64,000 nucleotides of DNA, from assembly GCA_963576725.1 (NCBI GenBank), contig OY755239.1, positions 60,357,453 through 60,421,452 of the forward strand, written 5' to 3'. Of this stretch, positions 53,733 to 63,414 are shown piece after piece. How positions within the stretch are numbered: the first letter of the stretch is position 1; every line of letters begins with the position of its first letter. Below the pieces are notes generated by a model. It had not been told where the DNA came from and searched no databases. It worked only from the letters and a program-made list of their open reading frames with translations. The DNA is from Azorinus chamasolen (Eukaryota; Mollusca; Bivalvia; Cardiida; Solecurtidae). Position numbers and translations under genes: made by a program.

Positions 53733-53925
53733 CCCATTACCCCATAGGCTATGTTAGACCCAACCTCTTTGAATAAACCTACCGAAACGGAGCATTAACT
53801 AGAGAAAAGGAAATTTTAGAATTCTGCAGTTCTGAAACCATTGTGATAAATAGAACATATACTCCTATGGAGCAAGTGCAAATTAGAGAGGCATCAAAAG
53901 GCGTCAATACGAGGGAATGGGTTAA
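53730..53925 (+). mobile_element. Family E MITE with a damaged stem
   Basis: TTACCCATTACCCCATAGGC to ACGAGGGAATGGGTTAA. Left stem AAATAGAACATATACTCC-TATG-GAGCAAGTGC, right arm shortened. Confidence 0.75.
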
Positions 53926-54109
53926 GAGTCAGAATCACGAGGAAGATTTACAAGTTTCCGTTTCAATGTTGGATGTTAAATTTCGAAGTAAACGAAAGTT
54001 AACAATAATCATAACCATGAAAAAAATCAAGTTAAGACTTAAAGTGAGTTTAAGTTTCTTGCCATAAATAATCAGGACAACAATGGAAATAAGGAAACTA
54101 TTTCCTTTT

Positions 54110-55470
54110 TATACGCCCGTTTGAAAAAACGGAACGTATTATGGAATGGCGCTGTCTGTCCGTCTGTCCGTCTGGCTGTCTGTCCGTCTGTCCGTCTGTA
54201 ACATCTCTAACTCAAGTTCCCCTTGGTGGATCCTTCTCAAATTTAACCACAATGTTTATCTAGACATGCTACAGTAGCTTGCCAAGTCCCGGTTTGTTTA
54301 TCCAAGGTCAAGGTCACACAATTGGACTTAGAATTTGCGTTTAGCAAAATTGTTAACTGGTATGTCTGTCTGTAACATCTCCAACTCAAGTTCCGCATGG
54401 TGGATCCTTCCCAAATGTAACCACAATGTTTATCTAGACATGCTACAGTAGCCTGCCAAGTCCCGGCTCGTTTATCCAAGGTCAAGGTTGCTTAATTGGA
54501 CTTAGAATTTGCGTTTAGCATTTGCGTTAAGCAAAAATGTTAACCTCAATTTATGTGGAACAAGGCCACTTATTTACATAACACTTTGTGATAAAGCTTT
54601 GAAACTTGGAACACTTGTTTACCGTCACAACCTTCATCTGTAGGCAAGAGTAAATAACTCCGTCAAGCATTTTGACTGAATTATGCCACCTTTTAACTTA
54701 GAAAATTTGGTTACGGTTTTGTTAAAGTCAATTTATTTACATAACCCTTTGAGATAAAGCTTTTAAACTTGGAACACTTGTTTACCGTCACAACCTTCAA
54801 CTGTAGGCAAGAGAAAATAACTCTGTCAAGCATTTGGACCGAATTAGTCCCCTTTTTAACTTAGATTTTTGATTAAGGCTTTGTTAAAGTCCATTTATTT
54901 ACATAACCCTTTGAGATAAAGCTTTTAACCTTGGAACACTTGTTTCTATCACAATCTTCACCTGTAGACAAGAGTACGTAACTCAGTCAAGCATTTTGAC
55001 AGAATCATTCCCCTTTTTAACTTAGATTTTTGATTAAGGCTTTGTTAAAGTCCATTTATTTACATAACCCTTTGAGATAAAGCTTTTAACCTTGGAACAC
55101 TTGTTCACCATCACAAGCTTTACCTGTAGGCAAGAATACGTAACTCTGTCCAACATTTTGACATAATTATGCCCCCTTTTAACTTAGAAATTTTGGTTAA
55201 GGTTTTGGTTAAAGTTCACTTATTTACATAACCCTTTTAGATAAAACTTTTAAACTTGAAACATTTGTTCACCACCAGAAGCTTCATCTTCATCTCAAGC
55301 AATTTTACACAATTATGGCACTTTTTAATTTAGATTTTTTGGTTAAGGTTTTTTGTTAAAGTATGCCTATTTACAACCTTGAAACTTGGTCGCAAAATTG
55401 GACTTAGAATTTGAATTTAGCAAATACGTTAACCCCAGTTTATGTTGAACAAAACCTCGACGGGCGTATA
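54110..55470. mobile_element. 1.36-kb element with TATACGCCCGT ends
   Basis: Inverted ends TATACGCCCGT (54110) and ACGGGCGTATA (55460-55470). Inside: a CTGTCCGT tract; two copies of GTAACATCTCYAACTCAAGT...CCAAGGTCAAGG (about 170 bp apart); and five copies of a unit of about 162 bp (TTATTTACATAACCCTTTGA...CACTTGTTTACC...GCAAGAGTA). No intact reading frame. Probably a non-autonomous DNA transposon or a dispersed bivalve repeat. Confidence 0.6.
54586..55380 (+). repeat. ~162-bp tandem repeat, 5 copies
   Basis: ACATAAC-CCTTTGAGATAAAG starts at 54586, 54739, 54901, 55062 and 55226. Spacings 153, 162, 161 and 164 bp. Confidence 0.8.
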
Positions 55471-55713
55471 TTGTGCCCACTGGCACTCTTGTTTGTGTTA
55501 TCCTTGGTGTCTAGTGCGCATCACATGGCTTTTTATTTATCTACATGTATCTATCTTGCTGGATGTCACTGTTGTTGGGGTCGGACCAGCATTTGTCACA
55601 AAACAACACATCAAAGCTCTGTAGTTTCATAAAACGGATATTAACCCCTACCCCACACACGCGAAAAAACATGAAAAGGATAAAACAACACAATAAAAAC
55701 CCAAAACATTTCG

Positions 55714-55940
55714 TGTAACCCTTTATTCCATTAATATTTACTTAAGAAATAATGAAATCATGAATATTAATTAGATTAGGTGTTACATGTATGTACACAT
55801 GCACATTTTGACCTTGACAGAAACTTAATAATTAGATATATATAATTCCATAAGCAAACAGAGCAGACCCTGATCAGACGGCTCCTGTAGGAGCCGTCTG
55901 ATTTGGATCTGCTCTGTTTGCAAAGGCATATAATTTACAC
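55714..55940 (+). mobile_element. TTAA hairpin MITE, family A, 3' end worn
   Basis: TGTAACCCTTTATTCCATTA start, perfect stem CAGACGGCTCCTGTAGGAGC, then GCAAAGGCATATAATTTAC and no clear terminus. Confidence 0.75.
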
Positions 55941-56059
55941 ACAGTGTACAGTGTGTGCACTGTTTGTCATTCAAAATCATCTCACGAATTTTGCAGAATG
56001 AAACATACATTTAAACAGTGATGCACTATTCCACTTCAAAATATGCAGCATTGAAAGCG

Positions 56060-56282
56060 TTAACCCATTACCTCATATACTATATTTAGATCATATTTCT
56101 CTGAATAAATCTACCGAAAAGGAGCATTTACTAGAGAAATGTTTAGAATTGTGTAGTTTTGAAATCATTGTGATAAATAGAGCATTTGCTCGATAGGTGC
56201 GAATGCTCTATTTATCACGATGGTTTCAGAAGGTGACTTCTACAGAGGCGTCAAAAGGCGTCAATATGAGCAAATGGGTTAA
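56060..56282 (+). mobile_element. TTAA hairpin MITE, family E
   Basis: TTAACCCATTACCTCATATA to TATGAGCAAATGGGTTAA; stem GAGCATTTGCTCGATAGGTG...GAATGCTC with two apex mutations. Confidence 0.85.
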
Positions 56283-56349
56283 TATATTAAGAAAACTATT
56301 TTGTAAGAAATTTTCCGCCCTTCCAGATTTCACCTGAGTTTCTTGTTTT

Positions 56350-56505
56350 CCGGCGCAGGGGTCAAATGTTATAAAACTTCTGAGTCTGAGATCATTATCA
56401 AATATCTGATTGGTCAGATTCTGTACAAGCACAAAGTTTGACCAATCAGATGCTTGATAATGATCTCAGACTCAAACAAAAAGTTTAATAACCTCGGGGC
56501 CAGGT
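56350..56505. repeat. Family O foldback
   Basis: GTTATAAAACTTCTGAGTCT, GATCATTATCAAATATCTGA, TTGGTCAGATTCTG / GTTTGACCAATCAGATGCTTG, ATAATGATCTCAGACTCAAA, TTAATAACCTCGGGGCC. Confidence 0.75.
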
Positions 56506-57011
56506 AATACACTGTATTGGTCTATTTACCATTAGCAAGCTAACTGCCACTTGACTCGTATTTGCAAACAGCTTGGATTCAGACGAGGTCCCGTATATTT
56601 CTGTATTCCCCCGATTAAAGGCAAGCGACTGATAATGTTCTGCACTATTTGCTACATTCACCTTTTACAGCATATCTTGTCTTGATGAATTTATGTGACG
56701 AGCGGTGTAGAACATTGTTAAGACACCGCGTTTCAAACGCCACAGCTGATCTATTTCTTCACTCGTCATGGATTTTTAGTGAAACGGGCCCTAGGCCCAG
56801 TTAGTAGCACTTTTGTTTTTTATGATATAAAGGGTTTGATTGCAAGTATCTGAAGACAATATATCTGTATGAATAATGGCAACAGACTTGTCATTTCTGA
56901 GCTACAATTATGCAGTAGACTGGAATGAATCAATAAGTCGGATTTCAGAAGCCGTCTAGGATCTTCTATTATAGTTTCTAATTCTTTTCCACTATTTGGC
57001 AGAACGTGACT
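56506..57011. other. No recognised feature apart from D-like debris
   Basis: GCAAACAGCTTGGATTCAGA near 56564 is a single family D/I arm. Otherwise unassigned. Confidence 0.35.
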
Positions 57012-57014
57012 TGC

Positions 57015-57090
57015 ATTTGCAAACAGCTTGGATCCAGATTAGACGCCCAGGAATTGGGTGTCAGGTCTAGATCCAAGCTGTTTGACACTT
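57015..57090. mobile_element. D/I-type hairpin
   Basis: CAAACAGCTTGGATCCAGAT...GACGCCCAGG / TGGGTGTCAGGTCTAGATCCAAGCTGTTTG; flank ACTTTGTCAATTGTTTTG as near 42640. Confidence 0.6.
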
Positions 57091-57196
57091 TGTCAATTGT
57101 TTTGAAAAAAAAAAAAGGTTTTATCGTTTCGGAAGTATTTAAATGTGCACAAGGTCCTTTTTTGAGCAAACAATGTTTTATTGCCAACTGAGTAAG

Positions 57197-57402
57197 GGTT
57201 ACATCTTTACTCCATAGATACACCTTTCTACGCCTTTTCAAACAGAGCAGACCCAGATCAGACGGCTCTTGTAGGAGCCGTCTGATCAGGGTCTGTTCTG
57301 TTTGCTTATAATATAATATAGGTATGATTCTGCAGAGTCTGTCATTGACAAACATTCATTTATATATGCGTTATTAGAACAATGAATCTAATTAACAGAG
57401 GT
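57197..57402 (-). mobile_element. Family A MITE, cut at its internal TTAA
   Basis: GGTTACATCTTTACTCCATA start, stem CAGACGGCTCTTGTAGGAGCCGTCTG, then GAACAATGAATCTAATTAA. The last third of A is missing and F sequence begins. Confidence 0.7.
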
Positions 57403-57794
57403 CTAATCATGGTTCTGTAAGGCAGATGGTAGCTAAATGCAGGTAAATAGAATTCAGAGAGTTCCTATAGGAGCTTTCTGCATTATTTTTGCCCTGCATT
57501 TAGCAATCGTCTGCTATTTAACATTCCTATGTTCAATTAATGAATGATCGCTTAACCCATTCCCTCATATTGACGACTTTTGACGACTCTGTAAAAGTCA
57601 CTTTGTGAAACCATTGTGATAAATAGAGCATTTGCTCCTATAGGAACAAATGCTCTATTTCTCACAATGGTTTAAAACTACAAAATTCTAAGATGTTACT
57701 TTTCTCTAGTTAGTGCTCCTTTTCGGTAGATTTATTCAAAGAGATTGTATCTAAAAATAGGCTTTGAGGTAATGGGTTAAGACAGGTTCTACTG
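57395..57794 (+). mobile_element. Family F MITE split by family E
   Basis: GTCTAATCATGGTTCTGTAA, stem with GAGTTCCTATAGGAGCTTTC, TGAATGATCGC-TTAA, E, then GACAGGTTCTACTG-TA. Confidence 0.75.
57552..57780 (-). mobile_element. TTAA hairpin MITE, family E (nested)
   Basis: TTAACCCATTCCCTCATATT to TTTGAGGTAATGGGTTAA, stem AGAGCATTTGCTCC-TATA-GGAACAAATGCTCT. Same F site and same orientation as the copy at 43296. Confidence 0.9.
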
Positions 57795-58027
57795 TACGGA
57801 TCTTTCATCAAGTTTTCTAAGTCATTATAATCATGGAAGCTTAGAATAAAACATTTAGGAAATCAGAGGATACTCTTATCGGTTTTAATAAAACATTTGA
57901 AATATTCATCTGAATTCAAGTTATTATAACTTTGGGAGCGGTTGTTATTAATGGAACTGTCACATTCAGAAGATCTTTATTGACAACTGACAAGACTGTG
58001 GAAGTATGCACCACCGTGATAACTGTT

Positions 58028-58441
58028 TAGTAAAAACCCCATAAACCGACCACCAAACATGTGTATAATTTTGCGTCTTAACCCATTCCCTTATAAACTA
58101 TTTTTAGACACAATCTCTTTAAATAAATGTACCGAAAAGAAGCATTTACGAGAAAAGGGGGAACATTTAGAATAGTGTGCAGTTTTGAAACCATTGTGAT
58201 AAAATGCGTTTGCTCCTATGGAACAAATCATCTATTATGCTCTTTTTTTTCAAAATGGTTTCAAAAAGGTGACTTATACCGAGGAGTCAAATGTGTCATT
58301 ATGAGGGAATGGGTTAAAGACAGATGGTAGTTTAATACAAGACTGTCTAAAAATAACTTTCGTCCCGCATTAAGTAACCACCTGCTTTTTAAAGCAAACT
58401 ATGTTTATTCATAAAGTGGTCGCCTTATAGGGGTTTCGCTG
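58028..58441 (+). mobile_element. Family F/F2 MITE split by family E
   Basis: AGTAAAAACCCCATAAACCG, TAATTTTGCGTC-TTAA, E, then AGACAGATGGTAGTTTAATA, CGCATTAAGTAACCACCTGC, ATAGGGGTTTCGCTG-TA. Confidence 0.7.
58078..58317 (+). mobile_element. TTAA hairpin MITE, family E (nested)
   Basis: TTAACCCATTCCCTTATAAA to ATTATGAGGGAATGGGTTAA. The stem is degraded (GCGTTTGCTCC-TATG-GAACAAATC) with an insertion of T-rich sequence in the right arm. Confidence 0.85.
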
Positions 58442-58511
58442 TACGTTGTTTTCTATACATTATTATATAGAGTAGTCAATGAAATGTGGCTTCATGGAAA
58501 GCACTGCTATC

Positions 58512-58948
58512 TTAACACTTTCCCTGTTCTATGTTTATTATAAATTCCAAAACCAATTGAATATTTATGGTCAACATAGTTACAATGAAATATGGAAGGT
58601 GGAACATTGTAGCCAGTTTGGAAAGTAAAGAAACAGGTCTTTCAAATTCCATTAGCAAACAGAGCAGACCCTGATCCTGTAGGAGCCGTCTGATCTGGGT
58701 CTACTCTGTTTGCAAGTGTTTGAAACACACGTTTATATGAGTGAGTGAGTGAGTGAGTTGGGTTTTACGTCCGACCAACACTATTTCAGTTATTTGCAGA
58801 CGGCACCGCTTAATACAAGTTATAGTGCTGCCTCACTGGAATGCCCCTGTCGCGGGCACATGGCAAGGACATCCCACCCGGTTACATTATCCTGACACCG
58901 GGCCAACCAGTCCTAGAACTACCCGTTTATATTAAGGAAAGATTTATC
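58512..58948 (+). mobile_element. Family B MITE carrying a SINE-like insertion
   Basis: TTAACACTTTCCCTGTTCTA start. The left stem arm is deleted (CCTGATCCTGTAGGAGCCGT). CACACGTTTATAT, insertion, then CGTTTATATTAAGGAAAG. Confidence 0.75.
58739..58923 (+). mobile_element. SINE-like repeat with 9-bp target duplication
   Basis: Begins GAGTGAGTGAGTGAGTTGGG and TTTTACGTCC, and includes CTGACACCGGGCCAACCAGT. CGTTTATAT flanks it on both sides (58730-58738, 58924-58932). I recall repeats with this head and the ACACCGGGCCRACCAGTCCT tail from molluscs. No A-box or B-box was verified. Confidence 0.65.
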
Positions 58949-59505
58949 CCTTTACCTCATGAATATTAGTGTAAGAACTGTTAGCATCATCGATATTTAT
59001 TATATGAATTTTATATGAAAACAGTAATACCTGGCTATGAAAGAAACTGTCGATCAGATCTACAGTTGCACTTATTATATCTCGAACTCGGATAACTCGA
59101 ACTTCGGGGTAACTCGAACTAAAAGTTCGGTCCTTCCAAACTTAACAATACAGAATTGTTCTAAAATGTATTACTAAATATATCTAGAAACACATGTGAC
59201 AGCTTAATGCAGGTCGAAAGTAATGCTGAAAGCTCCTACAGGAGCTTTCAGCAGTACTTTCGACCTGCATTAAGCTGAGAATTGGAGATATTGGTCAGAT
59301 TAGAACTCGATGCCTTGAACCTCTGTTATCTCGAACTAATTTGCATGGTCCCTTGAAGTTCGATATATCGAAGTTGAACTGTATTTGATTTCATAAACAT
59401 ACAGGGCAGATCCTGATCAAACGAGGACTCCTGCATGAGCAGTCTGATCTTGACCTACTCAGTCTATGAAGCTCTGGAAATGCGCTTCCGTCAGGTACAC
59501 GGTTA
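58944..59505 (+). mobile_element. Family A MITE split by F3
   Basis: TTATCCCTTTACCTCATGAA, AAACTGTCGATCAGATC-TA, then F3, then TTTGATTTCATAAACATACA, GGGCAGATCCTGATCAAACG and a decayed right part. Confidence 0.6.
59063..59381 (+). mobile_element. TA hairpin MITE, family F3 (nested)
   Basis: CAGTTGCACTTATTATATCT / CGATATATCGAAGTTGAACTG, with TA at 59061-59062 and 59382-59383. Long stem GCTTAATGCAGGTCGAAAGT...GAAAGCTCC-TACA-GGAGCTTTC. The ends resemble pogo/Tigger-type Tc1-mariner ends. Confidence 0.85.
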
Positions 59506-59622
59506 GTACATGTATATAAAAACGTTCTCTTTTAAGCCATGCATCAGAGTACAGCACGTCATCCGTAGTTTTCTGTCAGTCTTTGCTCGTCTGTTTACGA
59601 AGAAAACAAATACGAGCTAATG

Positions 59623-60200
59623 TCTTGAGTCTTAACCCTGGCGTTCGGGCGGTCGCTGTTGTCTCGGTCGATTGTCGGTTAACGTTGTCGTTGGCGTCCG
59701 GAAACTTTTTAAATTAACAACGTTAAGTATTGCTTCTTTATTATCCATGGATATCCTATGAAACTTAACACACTTGTTCACCATCACAAGTTCGACAATA
59801 TGACCAAGGGCCATAACTCTCTTTTTTGCAACAAGTATGCCCTTTATATTATATAAACAGAAATGTCTGTCATACTTCAATGTAAGATGTATGGGCTTGT
59901 GACTTTGACCTTTGAAATTTGACCTAATCTTTAAAGCTTAAACAAAACACCCAGCACTTTAACGTTGGCTATGGTTTGAAAACTATTCAAGCAAGTCTTA
60001 TTGCACTTCACACACCTATTCACAATGGCTACAATATGACCAATGGACATAACTCTGCAATGGTTTATTTTTACCAAATTATGCTCCTTGATGTCTCGAC
60101 AGAAGAGCGTTGGTGCCCGCATGCGGTGTCTTTCCTTCATTTTCATTACCATAGTAGCACAAAATGTGTTTTTAATCTGTTTGATAATGTTGACGTAATG
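59623..60200 (+). repeat. Dispersed repeat, bivalve-type
   Basis: GTTCGGGCGGTCGCTGTTGT then two loosely similar modules (ATGAAACTTAACACACTTGT, TCACCATCACAAG, ACCAAGGGCCATAACTCT and CTTCACACACCTATTCACAA, ACCAATGGACATAACTCTGC), about 270 bp apart. Confidence 0.5.
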
Positions 60201-60204
60201 GTTT

Positions 60205-60360
60205 CTAGAACCTTTCTCCTCTTAGATACATCTTTGAGCGCCTTTGCAAAAAGAGTAGATCCAGATCAGGAGCCGTGTGACCAGGTTCTGTCGTATTTGC
60301 GTATGGAATAATATAGATCTGATTCTACACTGTCTGCCATGTTCAAAACTGCTCTTGTTC
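60205..60360 (-). mobile_element. Family A MITE fragment
   Basis: CTCTTAGATACATCTTTGAG, GCAAAAAGAGTAGATCCAGA, TCAGGAGCCGTGTGACCAGG (one arm shortened), TATAGATCTGATTCTACACT. Confidence 0.6.
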
Positions 60361-60510
60361 AAATGTTAAAAATATTCAAGGGATTTCCTCCAATTACAGA
60401 AATTTTGAAATGTAATGGAAACGTCTCACATAGAACATTACATGTTTTATACAAAAAACACTGCTACAAATAATGTCTTAGATTATTAGTTTAGGTGCAG
60501 CATCTGCATA

Positions 60511-60715
60511 CAGTAAACTCTCGATTATTCGAACACTAAAATACCTATCATTATCGATCTTCAAGACAGGTGGCAGTTTAATGCATGGTGAACGTCATGC
60601 AGAAAGCTCCTCTACGAGCTTTCTGTATGACTATACCATGCATTAAGCAGACACCTGCCTAAAAGGGTCTGCATCCTTCTGTATAACATATTCGAATAAT
60701 CGAAAAATGTTACTG
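60511..60715 (+). mobile_element. TA hairpin MITE, family F3, intact
   Basis: CAGTAAACTCTCGATTATTC / GAATAATCGAAAAATGTTACTG, TA on both sides. Stem GTGAACGTCATGCAGAAAGC with apex AGCTCC-TCTA-CGAGCT and GCATTAAGCAGACACCTGC. Confidence 0.85.
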
Positions 60716-60941
60716 TATTTCTTTCTAGAAAAGAAAATCTTGACAAAGATTCACCGAAGGCTTACTGATACAAATCAAGATTAATTTGAATTCTGACAAA
60801 CTATAAATTCTATAATTCGCTGCACATCCCATTTATCTTGTGACTTGATCTTCAACATGTGCTGTATGCTTGCACTGATAATAAATGTAGCTCAATGTAC
60901 GTTCTTATCCGTTGATATTCTTGATGGCCCGTACTAATAAA

Positions 60942-61375
60942 TTAACCATTTACTCCATAAATACGCTTTTCTTCGCCTTTGCAAACAGAGTACATCCGGG
61001 TCAGACGACTCATGTAGGAACAGACGGATCAGGGTCTGCTCTGTTTGCTTATGATACAATATTAGATATGAGTCTACATTTTTGACCATGGGCAATTAAT
61101 TATGTTCCAATGAGCGATTATTACACTTAATCTAATTAACCCTTTCGCTGCCAATGCCGGATTTGTGATTACCTATGCAAACAGTTTGGATCCAGAGTAA
61201 CTCGGCGTCTCATCAGGATCCAAACTGTTTGTTTCTGTTACTATGTTTTTGAAACAAAAATGAAGAAAATAAAAAAAATGAAAATTTATAGCAGACGACA
61301 AAGTTCGAAGACGACAGAGTTTGGCAGCGAAAGGGTTAATGTTCATGGAGTCAATATTTCCTACATATGTGTGTA
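60942..61375 (-). mobile_element. Family A MITE split by family D
   Basis: TTAACCATTTACTCCATAAA, GCAAACAGAGTACATCCGGG, GAACAGACGGATCAGGGTCT, then TAATCTAA-TTAA, D, and TGTTCATGGAGTCAATATTT, the A flank equivalent of TATTCATGATGTCATTATTT. Confidence 0.7.
61136..61339 (+). mobile_element. TTAA hairpin MITE, family D (nested)
   Basis: 204 bp, ends TTAACCCTTTCGCTGCCAA / TTGGCAGCGAAAGGGTTAA. Stem GCAAACAGTTTGGATCC / GGATCCAAACTGTTTG. Subterminal AGCAGACGACAAAG is shared with family C and the piggyBac relic end. Confidence 0.9.
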
Positions 61376-61387
61376 TGTGTTTGTTTT

Positions 61388-61485
61388 AGCTCACCTGGTA
61401 CAGCAGTGGTCAGGTAAGCTTTTGGCATCGCCACGAGTCTATCTTCGTGCAGCATTTGTTGTCGTGCATCGTCAACATAATTATA
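61388..61485 (+). repeat. Dispersed repeat fragment (AGCTCACCTG)
   Basis: AGCTCACCTGGTACAGCAGT, TAAGCTTTTGGCATCGCCAC, GTCGTGCATCGTCAACAT. I recall AGCTCACCTG-headed repeats with a GTCGTGCGTC tract from bivalves; truncated here. Confidence 0.5.
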
Positions 61486-61871
61486 TTCAGTTGACTCTCT
61501 ATCAAAATTGTATAATCGTTCCTATCGGTTTTAGAAAGCATCTTTGTATTGCGAAGCTATTTAATCCCTATTATTTGCTTCCGTTTAAACAACAAAGTTG
61601 TCCGTGTAAATATGCAGCTGAAATGAAATCCAAATCAATCTAAATGTGTAAACCGTCCAAATCGAAATATATTTCTAAATTAAGTTGACCCTAAATGTAT
61701 ATATATATATACAGTTCCTTTTTACGAATGAGTCATCAGAAATAGGTGAAAGATACAGCACATCGCTCGGTACCTTTTGTTTTATTGCTACGTCAGCTGT
61801 ATTTGAACTCCCTCTGCGCACAAGTCACTTTCTGCTAACACTGTTACGTCGTGGTTTAAACCTTTTCTGTG

Positions 61872-62103
61872 TTCTGTATTCAAGTGTAAGAAATAATGGC
61901 ATCATGTATATTTATTAGCTGAAATTGCATATTAATATTAATTTTTCAAGGGAACTTTTTGTTTTGACAAAACTGAAATCAGAGCTATATCATGTCAAAA
62001 GCAAACAGAGCAGACCCTAATTGGTCCTATTGGAGCCGTCTGATTTGAGTCTTCACTGTTTGCAAATGCGTGAAAATGCGTTATATGAAAGAAAGTGCTA
62101 AAC
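61872..62103 (+). mobile_element. Family A variant
   Basis: GTAAGAAATAATGGCATCAT, TATTAGCTGAAATTGCATAT, stem GCAAACAGAGCAGACCCTAA...GGTCCTATTGGAGCCGTC with a deletion in the left arm, end AAAGAAAGTGCTAAA. Confidence 0.7.
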
Positions 62104-62262
62104 GAAATCAAGGTTTCGAATTAGTAATTAAACTTGATCATGATCAATCAATCACCATGGCACCTCTTTTGTTTGCAAACTGCTTGCACTCAACAAGAAG
62201 ACACATGTGTATGTACACCAACTAGTGTAAAAATCACGATGCGCGATCAGATGGGTGTTCGT

Positions 62263-62520
62263 TTAACCCGTTCGGCGCCAAATTTCTAATTGTCGTCTGC
62301 AAACCAGTTCTGTTAAAAACCTTTTTTTTTCAAAAATAAAATGTTTTGTCATTCGGGAAAATATGGAAATGATATTAATAAATGCAAATTTCAGTAATAA
62401 AACACAGCCATATAAATACAAAATTTAGACAAAAAGTGAAGTCCCTGACCAGACGTTTGATCCGGGACTGCACTATTTGTCGTGGCGCATTTTTGCGACA
62501 TTGGTGGTGAAAGGGTTTAC
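62263..62520 (-). mobile_element. TTAA MITE, family C, hairpin tip deleted
   Basis: TTAACCCGTTCGGCGCCAAA start. Where intact copies have a stem of about 45 bp there is only TGACCAGACGTTTGATCCGG. End TTGGTGGTGAAAGGGTTTA. Confidence 0.8.
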
Positions 62521-62747
62521 CATTTAGTCCATAAACACGCACATCTACGCTTCTGCAAATAAAGTAAATTCAGATCATCGTCTGATCAGTGTCTGCTCTG
62601 TTTTCTTATGATATAATAAAGACACAATTCTACAGTTTCTGTCCTTGCCAAACATTTATGTGTCTATGTGCTATTATAATAACTAACCTAATTAATATTC
62701 ACGATGTCATTATTTCTTGCAAGAATAAACAATGAGTAAATGGTTAA
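62517..62747 (-). mobile_element. Family A MITE, hairpin tip deleted
   Basis: TTTACCATTTAGTCCATAAA, GCAAATAAAGTAAATTCAGA, TCATCGTCTGATCAGTGTCT (tip gone), ATTAATATTCACGATGTCAT, end TGAGTAAATGGTTAA. Confidence 0.75.
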
Positions 62748-63414
62748 AATGAGCCGACCAGTAATATTTTGCATCTCCCCTATGTCGTCCTTTACTTTAT
62801 ATGATTGTCGACCGTCCGTGTGTGTTTATGCCTTCCATGGCGATATGTCTCTCCGATCTCTGTCTGTCTTTGTCTGCCTTTCTCTAAATGTGCATTTCTG
62901 CAATTATTCGTTGCAACTGTCATGTCTGTCTATAGCTGTGTTTTGTTCAGTCCCTGTCCTATAATTCTCTTCGTTCCAGTCTCGTTATACATATACAAAC
63001 AATGTATTTCTATATCTCTGCCCCATTCGCACTCTGTTTTCTCGTTACCTTTCCGCTGTCATGTATTATGTCATTGACCTTATGTCTGTCTATCTCTGAC
63101 TTTTAGCAGTTTTTCTCTATTATCTATCCCGGTGTGTCTCCCATATTTCCTTATACCCTTCCCTGTTGTTTGGCATTGACTTTGGTTCCATAATGACACA
63201 TGCATATACTCTTAGTATGTCTATATCTGAATCTCTCTGCAATGTTGTATATTGTTAATGGTCGAATGCGAAACTATCGTATTATTACAAATACGAAGGG
63301 TTCGTGATTTGGTTTTGCTTAGAGACAACAATATTCAGTTATGATAAAAATGTGAATACAGTGCAGAGTGTTCGCCTTTATGTTTCATTGTGATGGTGGA
63401 TCAAATTGATTAAA
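62748..63414. other. Pyrimidine-rich, CTGTCT-like low complexity
   Basis: 62800-63240 is rich in TGTCTGTCT, TCTCTG and related motifs, probably a decayed tetranucleotide microsatellite. The open frames at 62740-63077 follow from it. Confidence 0.5.

Noticed and set aside
53843..54067. 74-codon plus-strand frame
   Set aside because: Starts in the stem of a family E MITE and continues into unrelated DNA.
61260..61643. 127-codon plus-strand frame
   Set aside because: Runs through the end of a family D MITE, an A MITE remnant and a dispersed repeat; no domain.
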